From NCBI GenBank assembly GCA_028023455.1, contig JAQFVV010001082.1, positions 51,658-115,657 of the forward strand: a DNA stretch of 64,000 nt, read 5' to 3'. The notes beneath the pieces were generated by a model. The model did not search any database. It was not told the origin of the DNA and was given only the letters and a program-made list of their open reading frames with translations. Numbering within the stretch: the stretch's first letter is position 1; each line of letters starts with the position of its first letter. This DNA comes from Epiperipatus broadwayi (lineage: Eukaryota; Onychophora; Udeonychophora; Euonychophora; Peripatidae). Of this stretch, positions 47,095 to 58,080 are shown in pieces. Position numbers and translations under genes: made by a program.

Positions 47095-47650
47095 GTCCTC
47101 CATGGCACATGAATTCTGATATTACCAATTGGATACTATAAGTAATAATGTAAAATATGAATGAAGTGTGAGATGATGCAAAATGGACATACACCCACAC
47201 ATGTAAGTTAGATCTTGGATGAGAATAGACAGTTAGAAAACCAATGAACAAACACCTGTTATGGCTTACAAACATTCCTACTAATTTAGCTCTCATACTA
47301 ACAATCTTTGATATTGTCCATCTTCTTCTCCCACTATTAGACACACATAACCTAAAATTTTAATGACTGGTATGCCCAACTAAGGTCTTGATAATTTTTA
47401 CCTAAATTTAAAATACTAAATTATATCACAATTCATTTTTCCTAATAGTTATCTCTGGTCACTATTGGCACAATGTGATTTCTTCCTGGTGCCAACCTGG
47501 AAGGTCACAGTCCCCCTTCCTTATGAAAAAAAATTAATTGGACAAACAACAACAAATATTATTAGCATATCAAACTTCACACTAAGATTAGTTTATAATT
47601 GGAAAATTACACTTGTGGAACAAACACTTACACTCATTAATCTCTTATTA
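47095..47650. other. Internal region of element 1, 3' non-coding part
   Basis: Between the left LTR and the coding remnants. On the minus strand GGAGGACAGA lies next to the LTR border and could be the polypurine tract. Nothing else recognised. Confidence 0.35.
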
Positions 47651-47651
47651 A

Positions 47652-47948
47652 TTATTGTGTTTTTGCAGGGTATGGAATTAAACTGTGAGCATTATAAGTA
47701 CCTCTAAATCTTGCTCTATTATTCTTTATCTCTCTTCTTCTGATAACTTTCTCTCTAAGAGATTTCATCTTCACTTTCTTGGGTTTAACTCTAGCCTTTT
47801 CACTATTTTTTACTTTATTCTTAACTTTCATAAGATGATCCTTATTAAATAAGTCTCCTTTGGCTCTCTTACATTTGATCTTAGCTTTTCCTAAGTCTCT
47901 TTCTGGACTAACAGCTTTCTTGAGGAAATTTACACCAAATTTCTTCAT
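47652..47948 (-). pseudogene. Basic 98-residue tail of element 1, GTYNA-SLIPY motif
   Basis: A lysine/arginine-rich frame (VKPKKVKMKSLREKVIRRRE) that ends RFRGTYNAHSLIPYPAKTQ. The last motif matches KGTYNARSLIPY at the same relative place in element 2 (57313-57501). It resembles the GTYxAxxLxPY end of some integrase C-terminal (GPY/F-type) modules. It is probably the last fragment of a lost pol gene, displaced next to basic sequence. Function unknown; no catalytic domain. Confidence 0.45.
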
Positions 47949-48151
47949 AATCTTAATTTTATATTGACCTTCATGTGACCAACTTTTCTAGCATGAATAA
48001 CACCTTTTAGCATACACTCTACACTAGATATTATATGTATAATACCTCCATACAATACTTTTCTGTGAATATTCATCTTCACATTACAATCTAAGTAATT
48101 AAAAACACTCTTAGAAACTATGCTTCTACCTTTATTTTTGAATTTATTGCC

Positions 48152-48817
48152 TCAAATATCATTAACTTTTAATAATTTGTTTCTCAAAATTTCTGGACAT
48201 TTCATGCCTAAAGAAATTACTTCTATTTTCACTGATTCATTGATCTCTTCATTTTTATTAAAATTTTCTTTGAAATCTCCAAATAGATCTACAATCTTAT
48301 TTTTATCTAATTCCTGTTTTTGGTCAACTGTTTCTCTGAGTTTTTCATACGCCTTTAGCTCATCACTGGCTAAACTAACATTTCTATCAACTGTTTTATC
48401 AATCTGCTGATTTTCAATATTTAGTTGCACTATTGGGTCATTATCATATGTTTTAACCTTCTGTAGTGGATCCTTAACACTTGTTTCTAACAATTCTGGT
48501 TTAAATAACTGACCTTTAAAATTCTCTTGCACTTCTAGCTTCATTTCTGGCATATCTAACTTTATTTCTGATTGACTAGGAACATTTAACTCCATTTCTT
48601 CCACAAATACTTGAGGCTTCAAACTCATAACTAACTGTTTTTTGGATATCTCTTGTGATTCTCTAATTTTATCGGCTATTTCCTTTCGATGCAATTCTAA
48701 TTTTTGGTTACAATCTTGAATTTCTAACATTGTTTCCTTCATTTTTTTGATATGTTTTTGACAATCTGACTTCATTGCCCTTATTTTTTGCAATGTAACT
48801 TGAAAATCTGATTTCAT
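48152..48817 (-). CDS. 221-residue coiled-coil protein of element 1
   Basis: Not recognised by family. It starts MKSDFQVTLQKIRAMKSDCQ and is rich in Lys, Glu and Gln, with a probable coiled coil over roughly residues 1-65. A repeated P-E-L pattern follows in the middle (LDMPEMKLE, FKPELLE) and an acidic C-terminal third. It starts 2 bases after the stop of the 49230-48820 frame, in a different reading frame, so the two may be halves of one Gag-position protein broken by a frameshift. No CCHC knuckle, protease or RT motif is seen. Position between the presumed primer-binding site and the 3' remnants fits a gag-like role (inference). Confidence 0.4.
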   Translation of the reverse strand: MKSDFQVTLQKIRAMKSDCQKHIKKMKETMLEIQDCNQKLELHRKEIADKIRESQEISKKQLVMSLKPQVFVEEMELNVPSQSEIKLDMPEMKLEVQENFKGQLFKPELLETSVKDPLQKVKTYDNDPIVQLNIENQQIDKTVDRNVSLASDELKAYEKLRETVDQKQELDKNKIVDLFGDFKENFNKNEEINESVKIEVISLGMKCPEILRNKLLKVNDI

Positions 48818-48819
48818 TG

Positions 48820-49230
48820 CTACACAACCTGTTCTTTATTCTGTACTTTTTCATTTTCATACTGTTTATTTTGTTCTATTCCTTCTAATTCAGTACTAGC
48901 CACTTCAATGTCTAGATTAATTGTTTCAGTAATTTCTTTCTGACCTCCTACTTTTCTACCAACCGATACACTACATTGATTAACTGGTGCAACAACTACC
49001 TGAGGATCACCACTAATAGAATCAACAAATATTTTATCTTTCTTTTTTGTTTGACTTAATTTAATTTCTGGCTTCCCTCTACTGATGTTTGAGTTCCCTT
49101 CTTTTTGTCTCTGCTTGAAATACTCCATCATTCCCACATAAATACATTTCAATCTGTCTTCCCAAGATAAAGCTTTTCTAAATTCTATTCCTTCCTTTGA
49201 ATCCATACCAAGATGCAATGACTGCCTCAA
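48820..49230 (-). CDS. 136-residue N-terminal Gag-position frame of element 1
   Basis: Not recognised by family. Residues ~1-45 (MRQSLHLGMDSKEGIEFRKA, then a WEDRLK...YFKQRQKE segment) look helical; the rest is low-complexity and charged, ending NEKVQNKEQVV. It is followed 2 bases later by the 221-residue frame, and is the first frame downstream of the presumed primer-binding site (~720 bases). Element 2 has a 511-residue charged protein in the equivalent place, but I see no clear sequence match between them. Confidence 0.4.
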   Translation of the reverse strand: MRQSLHLGMDSKEGIEFRKALSWEDRLKCIYVGMMEYFKQRQKEGNSNISRGKPEIKLSQTKKKDKIFVDSISGDPQVVVAPVNQCSVSVGRKVGGQKEITETINLDIEVASTELEGIEQNKQYENEKVQNKEQVV

Positions 49231-49951
49231 AAGTTACTCTATCCTCTTGAAATCCTCCTCATTTTTAAATACCTCAAAATCTTCCATTATATAGAGTCCT
49301 CTAAAATTTATTAATATACTACTCAAAAAAAATAAGGTCCACCAGCCCCAACTTCCACCAAACCAATGATCCAAACTCATCATCACCACTCAAAACTACA
49401 CAGAATTTCTAGAATTTGTTCAATTTTATTCCCCCATATACGTTCGACCTTTACACACACAGAAAAGAAAATATTAAATTTTTTAATTAGACAACACTGA
49501 TCCAAACATAGCTGGGACTATCAACTAGATTTTGCATGATCCATTATGGTTATATTGCAAAACACATCTATTTAAATAATTAATAAAGATAAAATAATTC
49601 AAATATGTTCATTTATCTTTATGCTGTGCTGGGTGCATTCAAATATTATAACCAGCATCCACAGCATTATGCCAATTTTATTCATAAAGTTTCAAATAAT
49701 GACAATGGTTAAACAAGTATTTCCATCTCTGCAACTAGATAGTTACAATCACTTATAGCTTTCACACTAACCAATCAAAGTTCTCCACAGTTGTTTGTGC
49801 TAAAACCTAATCCACATGGTCACTAATCATCAATCAAGCTTAACATACTGGAGATCCAAACTAATATGGCAATCAACCAATCATCAATCCATCAAGTCCA
49901 ATACATTGCATGCCAAAATCAATTGTCATGCACCAAACATTAACTAATCAA

Positions 49952-49969
49952 GCCCCACATTGTGAGCCA
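49952..49969 (-). other. Primer-binding site of element 1 (lysine tRNA-like)
   Basis: On the minus strand TGGCTCACAATGTGGGGC matches the lysine-tRNA type site TGGCGCCCAACGTGGGGC at 15 of 18 positions. It lies 12 bases inside the LTR border at 49982, slightly further than usual. Confidence 0.55.
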
Positions 49970-49981
49970 CTTCACCCACCC

Positions 49982-52900
49982 TGTAACTTCTGCACTCTTC
50001 ACCTATCTCACTTTATGTACAAATAGATGCCCAGGCACCAATTCTATACAAGATAGATAAAATTTATAATTGAAATTGCATTCCTACTTATTGATAAGAC
50101 TCTTGTGCTGCTACTACTCTAAAGCTTAGCTCAGTTTGGGGATACAGGATATGGTGGTTATCTAGGATGCAGATGGGAATGAGGGAAGCATTTAAAAATA
50201 ACAATTATATAATGTTGATTCAATTATATTATAAGCATCTATTAAGTAATAAGGGCTATTGTGAAATTGATAATCATTACACTCAATAAAGTATAGACAA
50301 TGATAAGAATCGGGTACGTTTTTATCTCATACCATTATCTATTCCAAGCAAGGTAAAAACATATTTTGGCACTGCAATGTTAAGATCTGTTAAATCTGTA
50401 ATGTTTAAATAAATGGCACATACTGGAAAATTAACAAATTTTATAGTTATATTATGTTGAACATATGTGTGTGTGAAATGGTCAATCGAACACGCATGAT
50501 AAAACAGCGCAGAAGGGATTTATCTCAACAAAACATTTATTACAAGAAAACATTATTTTACAACACATCGATGATGATTTTAACATTACTTTTATATTAG
50601 ACACAGACTTGATTAAATAACATTAAATTATACAATTCTGTACACTTAATATTTGAAGACACTTCCTCCTATTTATTATCTTATTTACATTTATCATTCT
50701 ATTTTCTCACTTACCAACAATAAACAATGAAAGAAAATTATACATTTACAATCCAATGTTAATATATCTATTCTCACTTGTGCTCTTAATAGGTTAAGAC
50801 AAACATTACCAAAGTATCAACTGATGCTATAAAATTATTTCTGAATATCTGTAGGTTAATATTTGCTATATAAATTCAAGTGACAGTTTAATTAGTTATC
50901 TATTAGATAAAGTAAAATATCCATATGTCTACAAATGCATATCTATAATATGAAACTTAATACTGACTTTATCAAATTAGCTTTAAATAAGATAACTTCT
51001 ATAATATACTATTATGCCCATATTGGGAGGATGAATTAATAATGATAATAATGAAATAATGATAATATGAATTATAGTACTCAGAACTCACAATTTCAAT
51101 GATAGTTTCTCTCTGTATCTCTAATTTAATCATAATTCCGAATGTGTGTGCGTTTATAAGATTGCAAATACAAAGCATTTATTAATTATATCTCTATCGG
51201 AATACGGATGGTCCAGCAAGCTAATCTTTAAATTAATAATCTTATTTCGAGCATTTTTATAGAAATCCATACAACGTTTATCTGCTATAACCAGCATATA
51301 TTTCCTGACGATAACTACAACCGAATGAAGAAGGAGAGGGGAGTAACAATAAATAAACATTCACATATATGCACGTGAAAGTTAACCAAAATCTCCAAAT
51401 TCAAACTTAATTCTTCAATAAATATCTACCAACTTTTAGGACATAAATATTGAGGGACCCAGCCGATTAATCATCAATAAATGGGGCATTTTCCACGTCA
51501 TTTAGGAAATACAAATATCTCAACATATTTAATTAAACCAGAAAATCTACCACCACCCACGGTTCAACAAATAAGTAACCGTGGAGAGCATTGCTAATCC
51601 ACATATCAAAATCACCCTTCAACCGCTTCTTCATCCAAATGTATTCAACACATTTCATATATAAACGAATCTATAAGCAGACAAACTCATAATTCTTCAT
51701 ATTCCTTTAACATACAGCACCAAACCAAAACTGATAGGAAATCAAAATACAAATTTGGTAAAATGGTCTATGACAGTGCACACACATGTGAACATACGAT
51801 CATATATAAAATGATTTCTGAATCATTTGAAACAATAAATGTCATATTAACAATAATTAAATTTAAACGAGTCTATTACTTGTGAGAGTTATGAATATTG
51901 AATTTCAACTTAAAGTCACTATGGTCAAGTAAGTTTAACTATTCTGCATACTGGCATAAATATCTCCATGCAAATATCTATTATTATTAACTAAGGTATA
52001 ATATTAAAGTATTTAATTTGGATTAATAACATGAGCACGAGGATATCCATTTTTCTTTTAACATAATACCAAAAAATAAATAATATTACCGACTTGGTAT
52101 ACTTTATACCAAGATCTGTGAGACGTTCTCGTGGAGATTAGGCATATAAATAAATAACAATAATAATAAGTTACATTAAGCATTAAAAAAATCTACCCAT
52201 CTATAATAGGCAATAGGAAGAAATACATGTCAACATTTAATCATTAAAATAAAAGTTTTTTTTTAGTTCAGACTTGAAAGTTTAAACGGAAATATACGTA
52301 TAGCTCACAATGACAACGATGAATTAATAACATCAAAAACACACAAACATTACTCCTGCAGGTTAAAGTAAGATTTGACAAAAACTGCAATAATTTCCAA
52401 TGTTCTTAGAATTTTCTAATAAATATTATGTACAGCCTTGATGTGTATTGGAATCACTTTATTAGTCATAAGAAACAAAATCTCTGATTCGGTAAAATCA
52501 TTCAAGTACAAGTTTTTGACTTTATTGTTTTTTAGGGTTCTAGCATTCAATAGAAATTTCATAACAATTAAATCCATCATCAGTGATTTATCCATGCTTG
52601 TATACGTTGTTTGTAACTAATTATTAAACATTACTAAGTCACTCAATCTATCACTCATTTTTCTATAGGTGCAAATGGTAAGGTTATTTGGTATATAAGA
52701 CTATTCCAATAATGTAGAGGGTTAGAATAGATAAATTTTCGTTTTAATTTAATTTTGCATAGAAAGAACCGAAAATTTATTAACTGAGAATTCATAAAAT
52801 GTTTCATTAAAGAATTCAGCACACTTTTTCTAATTAATTTCATTGTTAGTAATTTATACAATTCATCATTTATTCATTATAAATACATTATAGTACATTA

Positions 52901-53430
52901 TAATTAACAATTTTATATAATATCCATGCATTCTTGAACAAAATAAATCTAAATTATTAGCTGGTAAAAGCTAGATCCGGGTACCTTTTAACATTTAGCA
53001 CTCCATGCACAATCCTATTCTGAGTAGTGTGAGAGACCTTTACCCATGAAGAAATAGTAGAGAACTTTCACAATATTTAGTTTACTTATTTTCTTTTTTT
53101 TTTTAGAAAATCATTCCACTTTCCATAACTATTCTGTCTTTTTTCTTTCTTTCTCTGTTTTTCTACTCCTTTTTTCTGGAATCTCTAGTAAAAACTGAGC
53201 CACACCTCCTTTTTTTGTTATAATGAGGTTGGCTATATGCAAGAATTTTCTTGCTTGTAAAAATGTTAGTAATAGAATATTGAAAATAAATAAATAAATA
53301 CTAGATTTACAAATGCTAACTAATAACAAATAAATAAATAACTTGTACAATATTAAATGTAAGATTTTATGTAATAAATAATTAATAAATAATAAATAAA
53401 AATCATATTAATTAATGATATATGTCTGTA
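49982..53430 (-). repeat. Element 1, right (5') long terminal repeat
   Basis: 3.45-kb partner of 42154-47091 without the insert. The left border is TGTAACTTC; similarity ends around 53430 (...GTCTGTA). Differences are scattered substitutions and small indels, more than between the two LTRs of element 2, so element 1 is older. Frames inside it (for example 51154-51360) occur in both LTR copies and are not genes. Confidence 0.7.
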
Positions 53431-53828
53431 TCTTGTTTAAATTATTGATGAATGAGCAAACAATTACCTAGATGTTGAGAATGATCATGGATATTTTTTT
53501 ACAGCATAAGAGTTTGGGGATAAATTTAGTCAAATGTATCTCAACTTCAAAGTAATATATCAATTATATTTATTCAGTCACAATTTTGAATGGTTTGGAA
53601 ATGTTAATAAAAGTACGTAGCGATATATACCACTTGGGGAATCTGTTGGCTTAAACCAATATATCTCACAAGCTGGCCATAGCTGACAGATACTCCACCT
53701 GGATAGGGTTTATATTCTTAAGTGAAATTAATATAGCTACATGGCTGATAACATGTAATGATGGTTGTAATATAAACCTGAACTCCTCCATGGTAATAAT
53801 CATTAATTGTTTATTAGGTGGTTATACT
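53431..53828. other. Spacer between the two LTR elements
   Basis: About 400 bases between the outer borders. No feature was recognised, and no target duplication could be matched for element 1. Confidence 0.5.
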
Positions 53829-56800
53829 TGTTGACATTGTTCCATTCCATTCGATATGTACCATACCTGAGCAAAGGAGTCCTTAAAATGATCATAATAT
53901 TTAAAAGAAATAAGTAAATTATTAACAAATTATTAATAACCAGTACTATAGCAATGTACTATAACTCAGGTATATGAAATCACGTGAAGTGAGTACACTA
54001 GTAATTCAATAAAATATAGCTCAGGTATACAGACAGTAATCTTATCCCCTTTCATTTCTTGGTTTGATGTTAAGTGCATGTTTAAACAAATACTAAGTGA
54101 ATATGGTCTAGCAGGGCGCCACTAGATTATCTGAATCTAGACACGGTTATATCTAATAACCTTTCACATGTACCGGGTTTGAATCCCTTTTTGGTACTTT
54201 ATTTCTAATAAAAATGAGAGATTTTGCTTTTTGAGCCATATCACTATAAGCACTAATAGTTAGGTAAAAGTAAAACATCTTTAAACCAAAGTGGAGTTCA
54301 TTGAACATAAATCATTTCTCAGATCTTAACATAACAAATGTGTTTCAATAGTTTTGTAAGTTTACTAGCTCAGATTATATATAACTAATTTAGGATGGCA
54401 ATTCACTCATCCTTGCATGAAATAGATGATGGGATGTGGTTATAATAATACTAAGAAATCACTAAATATTATAAAATCAATATTTATTTATGGCCTTTAA
54501 ACAGTTAAACAGCTCATTAATTAAAACGTTGATGACGATGATGATGATGATGATAATAATAACGATAATGACAAGGGTTTCAACTACAGCTCTAGGACTA
54601 AGCCTAAACATAAAACTAAATTTTATAAAGAAATTCATAATTATTGCTTAATTTTAGCATATTTACTTATATCTTAAATAACTAATATTCAACCATTGAT
54701 GATGATGAATAATCACACTTAACAAAGACTACACTTAATGAAATATATACGCCTCGTTTAATAAAACAAACTAATATTTATTACTACATTTCTAACATAT
54801 ACATAAAAATTTCTAGATAAATATGAAAATTGACATGAATAATAATAATAATAATTGATTATATAACAATCCTCAGATTAATTTTAAGTTCTTCCCCCTT
54901 TCCCTTCAAATGTATTTTGTATTAAGTTGGACGTCACATTGACCATGATTTTCACTCCATGAGAAAAGTATTTAAAAAAAAAATATTATCTGCTCATTAG
55001 CACACATACTTTAAAAATCCAACATGTAAATAGAATGTAAAAAAAAAATGTTAGTAAAATTGAAAGAGCAAGTTTTAGAAAAGAGTTTTAAATTATTTTC
55101 TCCCCCTCCCTTCCAAGCGCTGAAATCTATACTTAACTTGAAACAAAATAATCTAATATTCTAATACTACTCATTATTTCACATTCACTCCCAATTATAC
55201 ACATATAAAAATATTATTATGTATGTGCGTGTTTTATCCCATAATAACAAAATATTATTAAAAACCAAAATAATAATAATATATCAGTTAAAACTAAAAT
55301 CATAATACCATAAAAAAAAATTGTTTTACACATTAATATTGTAAAATTAATAAACAAATAATTTTCATACATTCAAGATCATTTATGAAGCTCAAAGTTA
55401 TTATTAGTAAGACATTCTTGTTTTTAATCGATCTGAATAGTCTTTAAAAGTTCTTTAAATAAAATATACCACTTTATTGCTAAAATGTTTATTAAGACTG
55501 ATATCATAAAGAAAATAGATATAAAAAGTCATATTACCGATCTTTTGTTTGTGGCGAATTTCCAAGGGTTCAAACTTGTCTTGTAAGATCGGATATTTCT
55601 GCAGCTACTATTTCCGTTTTACTGGGAACAATCTCTTTCTTGAGGTGTATAACTATTTGATGATGATGACTCTATTGAGGTTATTTGCTTTAGTGGACAA
55701 TTTGGAAATCATTATATTAATTTTTCTTCTCTTCCTGTCAAGCATGTGGATGAAATACAGCAGTTGTTTTCACATTTATAAATTTTCTTGAGTTTAAAAT
55801 CAGTTGTTGGAACAATTAATTGGACTTGATGATTAATATTTATCAGTAGATTAATTCATCTTCTTTGAATGCAGGTGAATGCTTTCTTCCTTCTATTAAA
55901 AACATCTTATTTATCTGGTCAGTTGAAAGGTGTAGAATATTATTTTAGACACATCTTTTCTTTCCTATGTGATGTGCAGCTTCCTCCAGATGGTCCGGCA
56001 AATGGAATATACATATAATTTTTCTAGCCCGCCATTTCTTATATTTTCAACATTCAAATTTGATAGTTTAATAATCTGAATCAATCACAATAATAATCTT
56101 AATAATAATTCAAGACAGCTTTTTATATCCAATTTTTAGCTACCTTAACCAATCAGAGATAGCATCACTTGCTATTTTTGGACAAATTTGTTTTAATTAG
56201 ATCTCTAATTTATTTTCAACTAAATTATTTTTCAACTGAAAAGTTTAATCCTTTTTCCAGACACTTTTGTTTTAAAAAAAAATAGACTCAATTCTTATTT
56301 CCTTTCTTTTGTTTTTTTTTTTCTTTTTAACATCCAGGTAACACTTCAAATCTTTGAGCTTCCTTCTTTAGATCTTGATAAGACAATTTCAAAAATTTAG
56401 AGTTCTGACCCATTATAAGCTCCCAAAGTGAAACAATCATTTACAAAAAAAAATTGCTACAAAGATCGATATCTGATTAAACAGATTTCCTCTTTTAACA
56501 AAAAAATTGTACAAAAAAAATAATTTAACAGATTTAATACTTCCTTTTCTTTCAATATTTAGGAAATGTAAAATTTTGTATGTAATGTACACACATCCTT
56601 CATTCTTTCAAATCATTCATAAACTAACCTTAAATACTATAATTGCTAGCTTAGTAATTATAACCCAATTATTTAATTAAATCTGTAACTTTTAAATCCC
56701 AATTATAATTAAAGAAAAGCAAAATAAAAGTATAGAATAAAATATTAGAATTGATCAAGCATAGGTTAGTTTTAAAGAAAGTTAAAATGTTTAATATTTG

Positions 56801-57123
56801 AAATATAAAACAATTAAATAATTTACACATACATTGCCTATATGTATGCATTATAACTTTGCTTTTTAACAGAAAATTTAAATATTAAATAGTTTAAATG
56901 TGTGTATTACCTTTCTATCAACACACAAACAAATAAAGCATATAATTGTTGTCCCACTCTTTCTCTGTTTAAAGCTTTTAGAATTTTGATCTGGTAGGGT
57001 TTGAACTTGGATGCCCTACAGCTTCTTTTATGGTTATATAAAATTGTGATGATGATTTTTGGTTTACCTTTTCTACATGCACATTACTATAAATTTAGCT
57101 AGTGACTAAATTGTAATGGCACA
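53829..57123 (-). repeat. Element 2, left (3') long terminal repeat
   Basis: About 3.3 kb, nearly identical to 60725-64000 apart from the first ~120 bases. The left end is TGTTGAC (the partner has TGTAACC). The right end ...GGCACA is set by the pyrimidine tract that follows, which is the polypurine tract on the minus strand. It holds a (GAT)n run at 54533-54571 and a B-box-like GGGTTTGAATCCC at ~54178. The short frames inside (55549-55791, 56669-56851) recur in the other LTR. Confidence 0.75.
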
Positions 57124-57138
57124 ACTTTCTCCCCCTTC
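57124..57138 (-). other. Polypurine tract of element 2
   Basis: On the minus strand AAGGGGGAGAAAGT directly abuts the LTR start (TGTGCC). This is the plus-strand primer position of LTR retrotransposons. Confidence 0.65.
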
Positions 57139-57312
57139 GGATAAAATCATCAGCACTTTTGTTTTAACTATATTTAAAAAAAAAATCCTAACTAATAAAT
57201 ACACTAATAATAATAAACACTTATAATATATATATAAAAAAAAATTAACTACTGGTAAATATATTTTTCATTAGAAAACCTAAAAGTAATTTATTTGGAG
57301 ATCTTTGCCAGG

Positions 57313-57709
57313 CTATTCTGCTGAAGTATAAGGGATCAAACTCCTAGCATTATAGGTCCCCTTATTCCCATCAAGAGCAGCAAGCATAAAGGCATTCTCT
57401 CCTATTTTCTTGGTAATTTGGAATGGCTTTTTCTTTTCAAACCATATTGTGGTCTGCATAAAAATGCACCTGTACATCCAGTCCCTTTTTAATATTTCCA
57501 TTTTTCATCTTGACTGGATATTTATAAAACATATCTGGAGGAATTATTTTATATAACCTCCTATTACAAACTCCATTTAGAAATATGGACTCTTGGTACC
57601 ATATGTAATATGCCTTGAAGTTCTTCAGAGAGATTGACTCTCTATACCATACATACTTTATTTTTAAACTTTCTAGAAAGATTGACTCCCTGTACCATAC
57701 ATAAGGCAC
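57313..57709 (-). pseudogene. Integrase-tail-like remnant of element 2
   Basis: Two overlapping frames separated by a frameshift near 57437-57501. The first ends ...PPDMFYKYPVKMKNGN...VHFYADHNM. The second reads IWFEKKKPFQITKKIGENAF, then LAALDGNKGTYNARSLIPY. The W..K.PFQITKKIG.NAF.L...DG...GTYNARSLIPY pattern resembles the C-terminal GPY/F module of LTR-retrotransposon integrases, which contacts DNA. Integrase catalytic residues, reverse transcriptase and protease are absent upstream: only the WYRESISLKN repeats lie there. The remnant lies 190 bases from the polypurine tract, where a pol gene would normally end. Confidence 0.5.
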
Positions 57710-58080
57710 TTTGAAGTTTTCTAGAGAGGTTGGCTTTTTATACCAGATATCATTTATCCTTACATCTTCCAGAGAGATTGATTCTCTGGGCCATGTATAA
57801 TTTATTTTTAAATTTTCTAGAAAGGTTGACTCTTTGTACCATATATAATGGACATTTAAACTCTTCAGAGAGATTGTAAATTTTCTCTGAGAGATTGATT
57901 CTCTATGATATACATTTGATTTTTAAACTCTTCTAGAAAGGTTGACTCTTTGTACCATATATAAGGCACATTTAAATTTTCCAGAGCATTTGAATTTTTT
58001 AGAGAGATTTGGACATTTACATTTTTCAGAGAGATTGCCTCTCTATACCATATATAAGGTATCTCCAATCTATTTAAGAA
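57590..58080 (-). repeat. Protein-level tandem repeat, YxWYRES-SLKN
   Basis: An array of ~50-60-base units reading, on the minus strand, variants of PYIWYREAISLKNVN, PYIWYKESTFLEEFK, KYVWYRESISLKNF and YYIWYQESIFLNG. DNA blocks such as TCTAGAAAGGTTGACTC recur in every unit. Frame changes break the array after 57865, so only its first units are in the 511-residue ORF. It could be a coding minisatellite expanded at the point where pol was lost. Confidence 0.75.

Noticed and set aside
54100-54200. tRNA gene or SINE in the element 2 LTR (AGCAGGGCGCC ... GGGTTTGAATCCC; second copy ~60985-61075)
   Set aside because: A- and B-box-like strings are present, but no clover-leaf folds. The second copy is simply the other LTR.
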